Shown here in pieces: positions 44,918 to 53,213 of a DNA stretch of 64,000 bases. The DNA comes from Pseudomonadota bacterium (GTDB taxonomy: Bacteria > Pseudomonadota > Gammaproteobacteria > Burkholderiales > Gallionellaceae), in assembly GCA_021800795.1 (NCBI GenBank), contig JAJYYO010000014.1, positions 1 through 64,000 on the forward strand, written 5' to 3'. Each line of letters starts with the position of its first letter. Positions within the stretch are counted from its first letter, which is position 1. The notes beneath the pieces were generated by a model. It was not told where the DNA came from. It worked only from the letters and a program-made list of their open reading frames with translations, and made no database searches. The translations under genes were made by a program, and so were the position numbers.

Positions 44918-45408
44918 AAATCCGCCGACCAGGTAACGTGCATCGTTTTAGCTGTCAAATCAATCGGCCCGATGACGCTGTTCAGAAAGGGGATCAGGAT
45001 ATCAGGACCTGAGCCTCTCACGATCAGCACATCGTTTGCGCCGGTCTCCAGCAACTCGGCTACCATGCCCAGCGTCTCGCCTACCTGGTTGATGACGGTA
45101 AGTCCGATCAAATCCGCCCAGTAATATTCGCCCTCATCCTGCTCCGGCAGACTGCTGCGCGGCACCGCGATCAGCAGACCCTTCAGCTTCTCGGCAGCAT
45201 TGCGGTCCGGGCAATCGGGTAATTGCGCAGCCAGCGTCTTGTCATGCGCTTCACACTGGGTAACGGTCACTTCCCGCCACGGGCCATTCTCATGACCCAG
45301 GTACCAGGTCTTGTAATCCAGCAGGCTATCGACGTACTCGCTGAACGGCTGGATTTTCACCCAGCCGCGTATACCGAATGCCGATGCCACGCGCCCCATG
45401 ATGACCAT
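44914..45408 (-). CDS. rimM: 16S rRNA processing protein RimM
   Basis: 30S maturation factor that binds S19. Seen: [19 protein letters not shown] at the N-terminus, the PRC-barrel part [30 protein letters not shown] and LIPFLNSVI. 164 residues from ATG 45408, the first ATG after the rpsP stop; the longer frame to 45456 would overlap rpsP. No good ribosome-binding site is seen for either, so translation is probably coupled. Confidence 0.94.
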   Translation of the reverse strand: MVIMGRVASAFGIRGWVKIQPFSEYVDSLLDYKTWYLGHENGPWREVTVTQCEAHDKTLAAQLPDCPDRNAAEKLKGLLIAVPRSSLPEQDEGEYYWADLIGLTVINQVGETLGMVAELLETGANDVLIVRGSGPDILIPFLNSVIGPIDLTAKTMHVTWSADL

Positions 45409-45421
45409 GGGTTCAGGTTGC

Positions 45422-45685
45422 TTAGGCTGCAGCGACTGCACCCGCTGCACCGGCACGTTTAACCAGCTTCGCTACGGCATCGCTCAACTGCGCGCCTTTG
45501 CTCTGCCAAAAAGCCACGCGCGCCAGATCCAGACGCAAGGCTTCCTGCTTCTCATTGGCGATCGAATTGAAAAAACCGACGCGCTCGATGAAACGGCCAT
45601 CGCGACGATTGCGCGAATCTGCTACAACCACGTTGTAAAATGGGCGATTCTTGGAACCGCCACGGGAAAGACGAATGATGACCAT
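45422..45685 (-). CDS. rpsP: 30S ribosomal protein S16
   Basis: 87 residues with the S16 pattern [39 protein letters not shown] and an Ala-rich tail. First gene of rpsP-rimM-trmD-rplS. The 45686-45944 stretch upstream holds its promoter region and no gene I can support. Confidence 0.97.
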   Translation of the reverse strand: MVIIRLSRGGSKNRPFYNVVVADSRNRRDGRFIERVGFFNSIANEKQEALRLDLARVAFWQSKGAQLSDAVAKLVKRAGAAGAVAAA

Positions 45686-45944
45686 AAAAAACCTATCTAA
45701 ATTATCAGCTTAAAAAACTTGGGGGCAGAGCTTAAACGAGAGGCGACTCCCGTACTGCCCTGGATTTACACTTCGTTGGTCGCGCAAACCCACGAAAGGG
45801 CGAGCATTCTACGACACAAGCCTTACCGATAGCAAGTACCTTGATAATCAAAGGAATTAACACAAGGCCTGCATAACGGGATCGCAGCGCCTCGCAATAC
45901 ACAAAAGTCATGCGGGAAAACCGGGCTGCCGGCGGATTCTCCCG

Positions 45945-46094
45945 CCATGCCCGTTACCGTGAAAGTCGCGAAGCGATTCGTTTGTTCGGCTTCGCCCCCC
46001 TCGCTGCGCTCTCCCCTCCGGGATAACCAGCCACTTGCCAGCTTGCTGGCTTAGTGGATTGGCTAGTCGTTTCACCAGAGGGTTTGGGTAAGGG
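45945..46094. repeat. repeat A, copy 3, interrupted by element B
   Basis: The left part (GTGAAAGTCGCGAAGCGATTCG to CTCCCCTCCGGGA) and right part (GAGGGTTTGGGTAAGGG) together match copy 1. They are separated by 54 bp that match element B copy 2. So B entered an existing A. Confidence 0.8.
46024..46077. repeat. palindromic element B, copy 2
   Basis: It starts TAACCAGCCACTTG, has an inner hairpin GCCAGC-TT-GCTGGC and ends GGATTGGCTAGTCGTTTCACCA, the same ends as copy 1 at 14206-14265. It is nested in repeat A copy 3; no clear target duplication is visible. Confidence 0.8.
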
Positions 46095-46152
46095 AATCGA
46101 CCGGCGCAAGCACTTTTATGCTCAGGGGTGGAGCTTGCGCCATGTCGGTTAG

Positions 46153-46260
46153 GGAACCGCTGATTTATTCGTCTTCCCCGCAAAAGCGGGGAACCAGCGC
46201 CTTGTGTAACTGGGTTCCCGCCTACGCGGGAACGACAAAACCGAATAAATCAGCGGTTCC
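46153..46260. mobile_element. 108-bp MITE, copy 1
   Basis: Terminal inverted repeats GGAACCGCTGATTTATTCG / CGAATAAATCAGCGGTTCC are perfect over 19 bp, with two further palindromes inside (CCCCGCAAAAGCGGGG; TTCCCGCCTACGCGGGAA). A 4-bp target duplication TTAG flanks it (46149-46152 and 46261-46264). The right TTAG holds the stop codon of the ccsA-like gene, so the insertion went into the stop codon and regenerated it. There is no coding capacity. Confidence 0.93.
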
Positions 46261-47073
46261 TTAGCGGTGCAACAACTGTTCCAGCACAAACTTGCTGCCG
46301 AGATATGCCAGCAGCAGGAGTGCGAAGCCGCTTACTGTCCAGCGCACCGCTGTTTTTCCCCGCCAGCCATAGAAGTGATGCCCGCACAACAGTACTGCAA
46401 ATACCACCCACGAAAAAAAGCCGAACAGCACTTTGTGATTGAGTTGTCCAACCTTGCCGAAAATTTCTTCGGAAAAAAATACACCCGAAACCAGCGTCAG
46501 CGTCAGCAACACAAAACCGATGCCTATCATGCGAAACAACAGGCTTTCCATCGTCAGCAGGGGCGGCAGACTGCGCAGCACACGCGGCAAATTCGCCTGA
46601 TGCAAATATTTTTCTACCAGCGAAATCAGCACCGCATGCAGCATGGCGATGGTAAACAGGCTATAGGCCAGCATCGCAACGGCAATGTGCACCTTGAAAG
46701 CCGGCATATCCGTATGCGTCAACTGATGATCGTTCGTGAACACCAGCGGCGGCAGCAGCGTGATGGCAGCCAGGGGCAGCACCAGCGCCTGCAAACCGCC
46801 TATCGGATAGAAAAAGCGCGCAACCCAGTACACCAGCAGGGTCAGCCAGGCGATCAGCGACAGCGCATTGAACACGCCCAGATCGATGCCGCCGCTGGAG
46901 AAGATCCACTGCCAGAGCAGATAACCATGCAATGCAATCGGAATCAGCGATAAATGTCCGATCACACCGCGGCAGCGCTCATCGCAGGAGCCTGTCGCAT
47001 ACGCGCGCCAGAAATAGACGGCCAGCAGCGCATATGCGACAAAAGCAACGATAGTTGGGAGAAGATTAGGCAT
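46261..47073 (-). CDS. CcsA/YpjD-family cytochrome c assembly-like membrane protein
   Basis: A 270-residue membrane protein with about eight hydrophobic segments, matching the YpjD/CcsA family (heme handling): MPNLLPTIVAFVAYALLAVY, VHIAVAMLAYSLFTIAMLHA (His in a membrane segment), GVFFSEEIFGKVGQLNHKVL and SWVVFAVLLCGHHFYGWRGK. It is divergent from ffh, as is typical for ypjD. The last codon abuts a MITE. Confidence 0.9.
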   Translation of the reverse strand: MPNLLPTIVAFVAYALLAVYFWRAYATGSCDERCRGVIGHLSLIPIALHGYLLWQWIFSSGGIDLGVFNALSLIAWLTLLVYWVARFFYPIGGLQALVLPLAAITLLPPLVFTNDHQLTHTDMPAFKVHIAVAMLAYSLFTIAMLHAVLISLVEKYLHQANLPRVLRSLPPLLTMESLLFRMIGIGFVLLTLTLVSGVFFSEEIFGKVGQLNHKVLFGFFSWVVFAVLLCGHHFYGWRGKTAVRWTVSGFALLLLAYLGSKFVLEQLLHR

Positions 47074-47140
47074 TTTTCGTCAGGATGTTTTAGACTTCGC
47101 AGATTCTACATCATTTGCTTGATTACCCATAAGGACGGAT

Positions 47141-48493
47141 ATGCTGGACAATCTGACGCAACGCCTCTCCGGTGTCATTAAAAACCTGCGCGGACAGGCA
47201 CGCCTCACCGAGAGCAACATTCAGGACGCACTGCGCGAAGTACGCATGGCGCTGCTGGAAGCCGACGTGGCGCTGCCTGTGGTCAAGGAACTTGCATCCC
47301 AGGTCAAGCAGGCCGCCCTGGGACAGGAAGTCATCGGCAACATCAACCCCGGTCAGGCCTTCATCGGCGTGGTGCATCGCGAACTCACCCGCGTGATGGG
47401 CGAGCACAACGACGCGCTCAACCTGGCCACCACCCCGCCCGCCGTGATTCTGATGGCAGGCTTGCAGGGTGCAGGGAAAACCACTACCTGCGGCAAGCTC
47501 GCCAAACTGCTGCGCGACCAGCAGAAGAAAAAAATACTGCTGGTCAGCTGCGACATATACCGCCCGGCGGCAATCGAGCAGTTGCGCACGCTGGCGCTGC
47601 AACTGGAAATCGATTTCTTCTCCTCAGACATCACGCAACGCCCGCAGGACATCGCGCTTGCCGCGCTGGACTTTGCACGCAAACATCATCACGACGTGCT
47701 GATTGTGGACACCGCAGGGCGCCTCGCGATCGATGCTGCGATGATGGCTGAAATCCAGCAACTGCATGCCAGTCTCGATCCGATCGAGACGCTGTTCGTG
47801 GTGGATGCAATGACAGGCCAGGATGCGGTGAATACCGCGAAAGCGTTTGGCGAAGCCTTGCCGCTCAGCGGCATCATCCTCACCAAAATGGACGGTGACG
47901 CACGCGGCGGCGCGGCACTTTCGGTACGCCATGTCACAGGCAAACCGATCAAATTCATCGGCATCAGCGAAAAACCCAACGGGCTGGAAGCCTTTCATCC
48001 CGAACGGATGGCATCCCGCATCCTGGGAATGGGGGACGTGCTGTCGTTGCTGGAAGAAGCGCAACGCGGCGTGGATCACAAGGAGGCCGAGAAACTTGCC
48101 AAGAAAATGCAGACCGGCAAGGGTTTCGATTTGAACGATTTCAAGATGCAGATGGTGCAGATGCGCAAGATGGGCGGCATGTCCGCCCTGATGGACAAGC
48201 TCCCTGCCCAGCTCTCCCAGGCTGCCGCCGACTCCAAGGTAGATGACAAGGCCATCAACCGGCTGGAAGGCATCATCAACTCGATGACCCCGCTTGAACG
48301 CAGCAAGCCTGAGCTCATCAAGGCTTCACGCAAGAAGCGTATCGCGGATGGCGCAGGGGTCAAGGTGATGCACGTCAACCAGCTGCTCAACCAGTTTGAA
48401 CAAACGCAAAAAATGATGAAAATGTTCACCAAAGGCGGCGGCATGGCTAAAATGATGCGCAGCATGGCCGGCAAACTGCCCGGAATGCGGTAA
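47141..48493 (+). CDS. ffh: signal recognition particle protein Ffh
   Basis: A GTPase that with 4.5S RNA targets membrane proteins. The 450 residues comprise the N domain, the G domain (GLQGAGKTTTCGKLA about 107-121, DTAGRLAID, TKMDGDARGGAALS, GISEKPNGLE) and a Met-rich M domain (MQMVQMRKMGGMSALMDKLP, KMMKMFTKGGGMAKMMRSMA). A GAGGATT-type repeat begins 6 nt after the stop. Confidence 0.97.
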   Translation: MLDNLTQRLSGVIKNLRGQARLTESNIQDALREVRMALLEADVALPVVKELASQVKQAALGQEVIGNINPGQAFIGVVHRELTRVMGEHNDALNLATTPPAVILMAGLQGAGKTTTCGKLAKLLRDQQKKKILLVSCDIYRPAAIEQLRTLALQLEIDFFSSDITQRPQDIALAALDFARKHHHDVLIVDTAGRLAIDAAMMAEIQQLHASLDPIETLFVVDAMTGQDAVNTAKAFGEALPLSGIILTKMDGDARGGAALSVRHVTGKPIKFIGISEKPNGLEAFHPERMASRILGMGDVLSLLEEAQRGVDHKEAEKLAKKMQTGKGFDLNDFKMQMVQMRKMGGMSALMDKLPAQLSQAAADSKVDDKAINRLEGIINSMTPLERSKPELIKASRKKRIADGAGVKVMHVNQLLNQFEQTQKMMKMFTKGGGMAKMMRSMAGKLPGMR

Positions 48494-48497
48494 AAAC

Positions 48498-48568
48498 AGG
48501 ATTGAGGATTGAGGATTCAGCACTGACAACTAACGACTAACGACTAACAACTAACGACTAACGACTGA
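48498..48568. repeat. GAGGATT units followed by ACTAACG units after ffh
   Basis: ACAGGATTGAGGATTGAGGATT (48496-48517) is followed by ACTAACGACTAACGACTAAC-type units (48526-48567) in the gap between ffh and the HAD gene. Both unit types carry stop codons in several frames. The array ends 5 nt before the next ATG and leaves no Shine-Dalgarno. Confidence 0.9.
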
Positions 48569-48572
48569 ATTT

Positions 48573-49277
48573 ATGATTAAAGCGATTATTTTTGACGTGG
48601 ACGGCACCCTTGCCGATACCGAAGACGGACACCGCCAGTCTTTCAACAAGGCTTTTGCAGACAGCGGCCTGGCCTGGAGCTGGGATGTCGCCCTTTACGA
48701 CAAGCTGCTCAAGGTAACCGGCGGCAAGGAGCGCATCAAGTATTTTGTGAATGATTTCCTGACGGATTTTGCCAAACCGGCCGATTTCGACGACTTTGTT
48801 AAAAATCTTCATGCGTTAAAAACCCGCTATTACACCGCCATGATAGGCGAAGGTAACGTACCGTTGCGACCCGGCATCAAACAACTGATAAATGACGCGC
48901 ATGCTGCGGGCATTTCGCTGGCCATCGCCACCACCACCACGCCTGAGAACGTCTCGGCCCTGCTGGAAGTGGGTCTGGGCAAAAACTGGGCTGACTATTT
49001 TGCTGCCAACGGCTGCGGCGACATCGTGCCGCACAAGAAACCTGCGCCGGATATTTATTTCTGGGTGCTGGAAAAATTGGGTTTAGAGGGCAGCGACTGC
49101 ATCGCACTGGAAGATTCTCAAAACGGCTTGCGTTCCAGCCTTGCGGCCGGAATCAAAACTTATGTCACCACCAACCACTACACCCGCAAACAAGATTTCG
49201 AAGGTGCTGCGGCGGTATTTGATGACCTGAGCGACCTTGGCAATTTTTACCGGACGGTCGGATTGACGCTTCCTTAA
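48573..49277 (+). CDS. HAD-superfamily phosphatase, CbbY-like
   Basis: 234-residue HAD hydrolase. Motif I FDVDGTLADTEDGHRQSFN, motif II IATTTT, motif III HKKPAPDIY and motif IV ALEDSQNGLRSSLAAG. The helical cap between motifs I and II is of the size seen in CbbY/beta-phosphoglucomutase-like enzymes, which act on sugar phosphates such as xylulose-1,5-bisphosphate. The substrate cannot be read. The 49278-49496 gap has no gene. Confidence 0.88.
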   Translation: MIKAIIFDVDGTLADTEDGHRQSFNKAFADSGLAWSWDVALYDKLLKVTGGKERIKYFVNDFLTDFAKPADFDDFVKNLHALKTRYYTAMIGEGNVPLRPGIKQLINDAHAAGISLAIATTTTPENVSALLEVGLGKNWADYFAANGCGDIVPHKKPAPDIYFWVLEKLGLEGSDCIALEDSQNGLRSSLAAGIKTYVTTNHYTRKQDFEGAAAVFDDLSDLGNFYRTVGLTLP

Positions 49278-49496
49278 CCGGCATGACAGGCAGCCACTCC
49301 GAATAATCCAATGCTTTTCGCAGAGTTATTGTCCTTGGGCAATAACTCGCAAACTTGCCATGCCTGTTAGCCGGATCGTTAAACACTACGAGGTCTCACG
49401 GACTATCATTTACAATGGTGCACCCCGCTGTGCCATGTCAGTCACTGAACCTCAGCTGGACACGAGCGGGAATAAATCACACATGCAAGATGCCCC

Positions 49497-52271
49497 ATGA
49501 ATGCAGTAGAAATCGAAGAGGCCATATCGGACCTGGCACTTCAACCCTTCGACGCGGCTGAGTTCCCGTTCGCGTTCCTGGCCGCGTTCGGCAATAAGGA
49601 CACGGCGCTCAAGCGCCTGCGTACCGGCAACAACAATGCGTCCGATGTGCCGGGTGGCGTGCTTCAGCGCAACAACATCCACATCGCCGTGAGCGAGGCT
49701 GGCGCCGTGGGCGAAACCCTCAAGGCGTTGCGCGCCAGTCCCGCCACTACAAAAGCCAAGGCCAAGTTCATCCTGGCAACAGATGGGCAGACTTTGGAGG
49801 CCGAAGATTTTGCCGGTATTGAGACTATCGCCTGCGCCTATACGGACTTTCCCAACCATTTCGGCTTCTTCCTGCCGCTGGCAGGCATCTCCACTGTCAA
49901 GGAGATCAGGGACAACCCCGTCGACGTGCGCGCCACCGCGCGGCTGAACAAGCTCTATGTCGAACTGTTGCGCGAGAATCCGGACTGGGCCAAGGAGGAG
50001 CGCCGACACGACATGAATCACTTCATGGCGCGGCTTGTGTTCTGCTTCTTTGCTGAAGACACCGACATCTTCAATGGCGATGGCCTGTTCACCCACACCA
50101 TTGAGCAGATGAGTGAGCGCGACGGCGCCAATACTCATGAAGTGATGGAAACTATCTTCCGCGCCATGAACATCAAGATTGTTGAGCGCGACTATGCCGA
50201 GCCCCGTTTGCCGAACTGGGCCAATGGCTTCCCCTATGTCAATGGCGGCCTGTTTGCAGGCAGCACCGAAGTGCCGCGCTTTACGCGCATGGCGCGTACC
50301 TACCTGATACACGCCGGCAATTTGAACTGGCAACAAATTAACCCCGACATATTCGGCAGCATGATCCAGGCCGTGGCCGATGACGAAGAGCGCGGCGCAT
50401 TGGGCATGCACTACACCAGCGTACCCAACATTTTGAAGGTATTGAACCCGTTGTTTCTGGACGACCTGCGCGCAGCTTTGAATGATGCGGGCGACAACAA
50501 GATCAAGTTGCTGAACCTTCGCCGCCGCATGGCGCGCATTCGCGTGTTTGATCCTGCCTGCGGCTCCGGCAATTTTCTGGTGATCGCCTACAAGCAGATG
50601 CGCGAGATCGAGGCGGAAATCAACAGCCGCCGGGAAGAGCGGCATCTGCGCAGCGAAATTCCGCTGACCAACTTTCGGGGCATCGAGTTGCGCGATTTTC
50701 CGGCAGAGATTGCGCGCCTGGCGCTGATCATTGCCGAGTTTCAGTGCGATGTGCTGTATCGCGGGCAGAAGGACGCGCTGGCGGAGTTTCTGCCACTGGA
50801 TGCACAGAACTGGATCGTTTGCGGCAATGCCTTGCGGCTGGATTGGTTGAGCATCTGCCCGCCCACGGGCACGGGCGTAAAGGTTCTCGGTGATGACTTG
50901 TTCAATACGCCGTTGGATCAGACGGAAATCGACTTCGTAAACGAAGGCGGTGAGACCTATATTTGCGGCAATCCTCCATATCTGGGCAGCACATGGCAAA
51001 GCGCCGAGCAAAAAGACGATCTCAAGGCAATTTTCGATTACCGTTGCAGTACGTGGAAGTCGCTGGACTATGTGGCAGGCTGGTTCATGAAGGCCGCCGA
51101 TTACGGCACCAAGACCAATGCGACCGCTGCCTTCGTATCTACCAACTCAATTTGCCAGGGCCAGCAAGTGCCTATTCTCTGGCCGCTGATATTCAATACC
51201 GGTAACAAGATCTCGTTTGCACACACTTCATTCAAATGGGCAAATCTCGCTAGCCACAACGCGGGTGTGACCGTGGTGATTGTTGGCATTGCCACTGAAG
51301 CGGGGAAGGCTCGCCGGATACTTTCAGTTGCAGATGATGGCACGGCGCTTGAAAAACAGGTCGATTTCATCAACGCTTACCTGGTATCAGGTGCTAATGT
51401 GATGGTGGATAAAGCAGCCCGTCCTTTAAGTGGACAAGCAGAAATGATTTTCGGGAACAAGCCTGTTGATGGCGGCCATTTGCTGCTCTCCGGCGATGAA
51501 GTTGCCGCCCTTGGCCTGACACCAGCGCAGCGTGCCCGTTTCATTCGTCGCATGTACGGTTCGGCAGAGTTTATTCGTGGCCTAGAACGTTATTGTCTGT
51601 GGATTGAAGATGCTCATCATGAAGAAGCGATGAGCATTGCACCGATACGCCAGCGTGTTGAAAGCGTGCGAGAAATGAGGCTGGCAAGTCCTAAATCTGC
51701 AACGGTTGAAACTGCTGATGTACCTCACAAGTTTGGTGAGGTTCGTCAAACAGGCAAAGAGATGGTGATTATCGTTCCAAGCGTATCTTCAGAAGCCCGC
51801 AATTATTTGCCGGTCGGCTATTCGCCTCAAGGGACGATTGTCAGTAATGCTGCTTTCGCCCTCTACGACGCGCCACTCTGGAACATGGCACTTATCGCCT
51901 CGCGTCTGCATCTGGTCTGGATTGGTACTGTCTGCGGCAAGCTGAAAACGGATTTTCGCTACTCCAACACCCTCGGCTGGAACACCTTCCCCGTCCCTCT
52001 GCTCACCGAACAAAACAAGATCGACCTGACCGCCTGCGCCGAGAATATTCTGCTGGCGCGCAAAGCCCATTTTCCCGCCACCATCGCCGACCTGTACGAC
52101 CCGGACAACATGCCGGAGAATCTGCGCCATGCCCACGAACGCAACGACGAAGTGCTGGAGCGCATCTACATCGGCCGCCGCTTCAGGAACGACACCGAGC
52201 GGCTGGAAAAACTGTTCGAGCTTTATACGAAGATGACTGCGGCGGCAACAAAGCCGAAGCGCGGCAAGTAG
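49497..52271 (+). CDS. N6-adenine DNA methyltransferase of a multi-gene restriction-like system (YeeA/MmeI-like)
   Basis: 924 residues. SAM motif I is FDPACGSGNFLVIAYK (about 350) and the catalytic motif IV is GNPPYLGS (about 490), so it should methylate adenine-N6. The N-terminal 340 residues and helical linker resemble MmeI-type enzymes, but I see no PD-(D/E)XK nuclease motif in the first 150 residues. A target-recognition part follows (about 650-850), ending in the family-like LGWNTFPVPLLTEQ and a final helical DLYDPDNMP segment. Helicase and GIY-YIG genes follow downstream, the order I recall for Bacillus subtilis yeeA-yeeB-yeeC. Confidence 0.88.
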   Translation: MNAVEIEEAISDLALQPFDAAEFPFAFLAAFGNKDTALKRLRTGNNNASDVPGGVLQRNNIHIAVSEAGAVGETLKALRASPATTKAKAKFILATDGQTLEAEDFAGIETIACAYTDFPNHFGFFLPLAGISTVKEIRDNPVDVRATARLNKLYVELLRENPDWAKEERRHDMNHFMARLVFCFFAEDTDIFNGDGLFTHTIEQMSERDGANTHEVMETIFRAMNIKIVERDYAEPRLPNWANGFPYVNGGLFAGSTEVPRFTRMARTYLIHAGNLNWQQINPDIFGSMIQAVADDEERGALGMHYTSVPNILKVLNPLFLDDLRAALNDAGDNKIKLLNLRRRMARIRVFDPACGSGNFLVIAYKQMREIEAEINSRREERHLRSEIPLTNFRGIELRDFPAEIARLALIIAEFQCDVLYRGQKDALAEFLPLDAQNWIVCGNALRLDWLSICPPTGTGVKVLGDDLFNTPLDQTEIDFVNEGGETYICGNPPYLGSTWQSAEQKDDLKAIFDYRCSTWKSLDYVAGWFMKAADYGTKTNATAAFVSTNSICQGQQVPILWPLIFNTGNKISFAHTSFKWANLASHNAGVTVVIVGIATEAGKARRILSVADDGTALEKQVDFINAYLVSGANVMVDKAARPLSGQAEMIFGNKPVDGGHLLLSGDEVAALGLTPAQRARFIRRMYGSAEFIRGLERYCLWIEDAHHEEAMSIAPIRQRVESVREMRLASPKSATVETADVPHKFGEVRQTGKEMVIIVPSVSSEARNYLPVGYSPQGTIVSNAAFALYDAPLWNMALIASRLHLVWIGTVCGKLKTDFRYSNTLGWNTFPVPLLTEQNKIDLTACAENILLARKAHFPATIADLYDPDNMPENLRHAHERNDEVLERIYIGRRFRNDTERLEKLFELYTKMTAAATKPKRGK

Positions 52272-52355
52272 GATGCTGCGGCATCTTGCTTGACGAACTC
52301 ACCTCAATAAGTATAATTGAAAATATACTTGCCTGAGTCAGAAGGAGCTGTTGCC

Positions 52356-52586
52356 ATGTCACAAATCACGCTATATCTGGACGATGCCACGCAGGCACTG
52401 GTGGAGCAGGCAGCCCAAGCCAATGGATTATCGAAAAGCCGCTGGGTGTCGGAAATCATCCGCAAATACGCAGCCCATGAATGGCCTCAGGATTGCCTGG
52501 CGTTGGCGGGGCGTTTTGCCGATTTCCCACTGCGCGAAGAAAACGCGGCCGCGCTGCCAGCCGATGTGCCGCGCGTGGGTTTTTGA
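52356..52586 (+). CDS. RHH/CopG-type antitoxin
   Basis: 76 residues from ATG 52356 (AGGAG upstream). The ribbon-helix-helix is seen as QITLYLDDATQALVEQAAQA and GLSKSRWVSEIIRKYA, followed by a toxin-binding tail (ADFPLREENAAALPAD). It is paired with the PIN-domain gene 9 nt downstream. The pair is inserted between the methyltransferase and helicase genes. Confidence 0.88.
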   Translation: MSQITLYLDDATQALVEQAAQANGLSKSRWVSEIIRKYAAHEWPQDCLALAGRFADFPLREENAAALPADVPRVGF

Positions 52587-52595
52587 TTGCCTGTC

Positions 52596-53003
52596 ATGCT
52601 GATTCTCGACAGCAACACCATCAGCTACTATTTTCGCGGCGACCCGCAGGTCGTGCCGCGCCTGCAAGCCCTGCGACCCGCCGATCTGGGCGTGCCTGCC
52701 ATTGTCGAATATGAGCTGCGTTATGGTCTGCTGCGCTTGCCACAGGATGCGGCGACCCCTCGTCTGGCGGCGTTGGCGCAATTGCTGCGACCGATGCATA
52801 TTTTGCCGTTTGACAGCGAATGTGCCTTTCATGCCTCCCGCATTCGCGTCGAACTTGAGGCCGTAGGCACGCCCATCGGCCCGCATGACACCTTGATAGC
52901 CGCCACGGCATTGCGTCATCAGGCCACGCTGGTGACGCGCAATGTGCGCGAATTTTCCCGTGTACAGGGCTTGCAGTGGCTGAACTGGCACGAAGTTCTA
53001 TGA
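52596..53003 (+). CDS. vapC: VapC-family PIN-domain toxin
   Basis: 135-residue ribonuclease of the PIN family. The acidic cluster is present: LILDSNTISYYFRG (first Asp), IVEYELRYGL (Glu), GPHDTLIAATAL (Asp) and LVTRNVREF. Start ATG 52596; TTG 52587 directly after the antitoxin stop is an alternative. Expected to be held inactive by the RHH antitoxin. Confidence 0.9.
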   Translation: MLILDSNTISYYFRGDPQVVPRLQALRPADLGVPAIVEYELRYGLLRLPQDAATPRLAALAQLLRPMHILPFDSECAFHASRIRVELEAVGTPIGPHDTLIAATALRHQATLVTRNVREFSRVQGLQWLNWHEVL

Positions 53004-53033
53004 GCGTCCGGCAGTGCGCCAGTGCGTGGCCCG

Positions 53034-53213
53034 ATGCCGGAATTGTCCAACAGTCTGTTGGACAATTGCTTCAGCCCATTGGCGTTGACCGATTGGGAAT
53101 TGTGCAAGAGGTGCTTGCACAATTGGCTTGGCATCACAAGTCTGCCCGGCATCGAGCAGATTGAGCGCGAATTGGCTGGTGACGATATATTTACGGAGGA
53201 CGATACGCAGTGA
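53034..53213 (+). CDS. 59-residue ORF coupled to the helicase gene
   Basis: ATG 53034 opens a frame ending in TGA 53211-53213, which overlaps the helicase GTG as GTGA. The product (MPELSNSLLDNC at the start, acidic GDDIFTEDDTQ at the end) matches no family I know. Two 27-bp palindromes lie within it. It could be a small regulator or an accessory subunit, or the frame may be open only by chance over an operator region. Confidence 0.4.
   Translation: MPELSNSLLDNCFSPLALTDWELCKRCLHNWLGITSLPGIEQIERELAGDDIFTEDDTQ
53041..53067. promoter_or_regulatory. 27-bp palindrome 1 upstream of the helicase gene
   Basis: AATTGTCCAACAG-T-CTGTTGGACAATT: perfect 13-bp arms around a single base. The near absence of a loop favours a DNA operator over an RNA hairpin. 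Confidence 0.7.
53098..53124. promoter_or_regulatory. 27-bp palindrome 2 upstream of the helicase gene
   Basis: AATTGTGCAAG-N5-CTTGCACAATT: perfect 11-bp arms. It has the same length and the same outer AATTGT/ACAATT as palindrome 1, with 57 bp between their starts (between five and six helical turns). Likely bound by the same dimeric protein. Confidence 0.7.

Noticed and set aside
46024-46077. tRNA-like or attenuator hairpin
   Set aside because: No anticodon arm or T-loop GTTCRA pattern; the match to 14206-14265 shows it is a dispersed palindrome.
45908-46183. Minus-strand ORF upstream of rpsP
   Set aside because: It is composed of repeats A and B and has no family resemblance.
49497-49950. 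PD-(D/E)XK nuclease at the N-terminus of the methyltransferase
   Set aside because: I looked for D-x(n)-E-x-K spacing as in MmeI and did not find a convincing set; a structure model could overturn this.
49452-51011. Long minus-strand ORF opposite the methyltransferase gene
   Set aside because: It is a shadow frame of a gene with clear motifs on the plus strand. Similar long antisense frames opposite the ABC-F, metX, ald and UvrD-like genes were rejected for the same reason.
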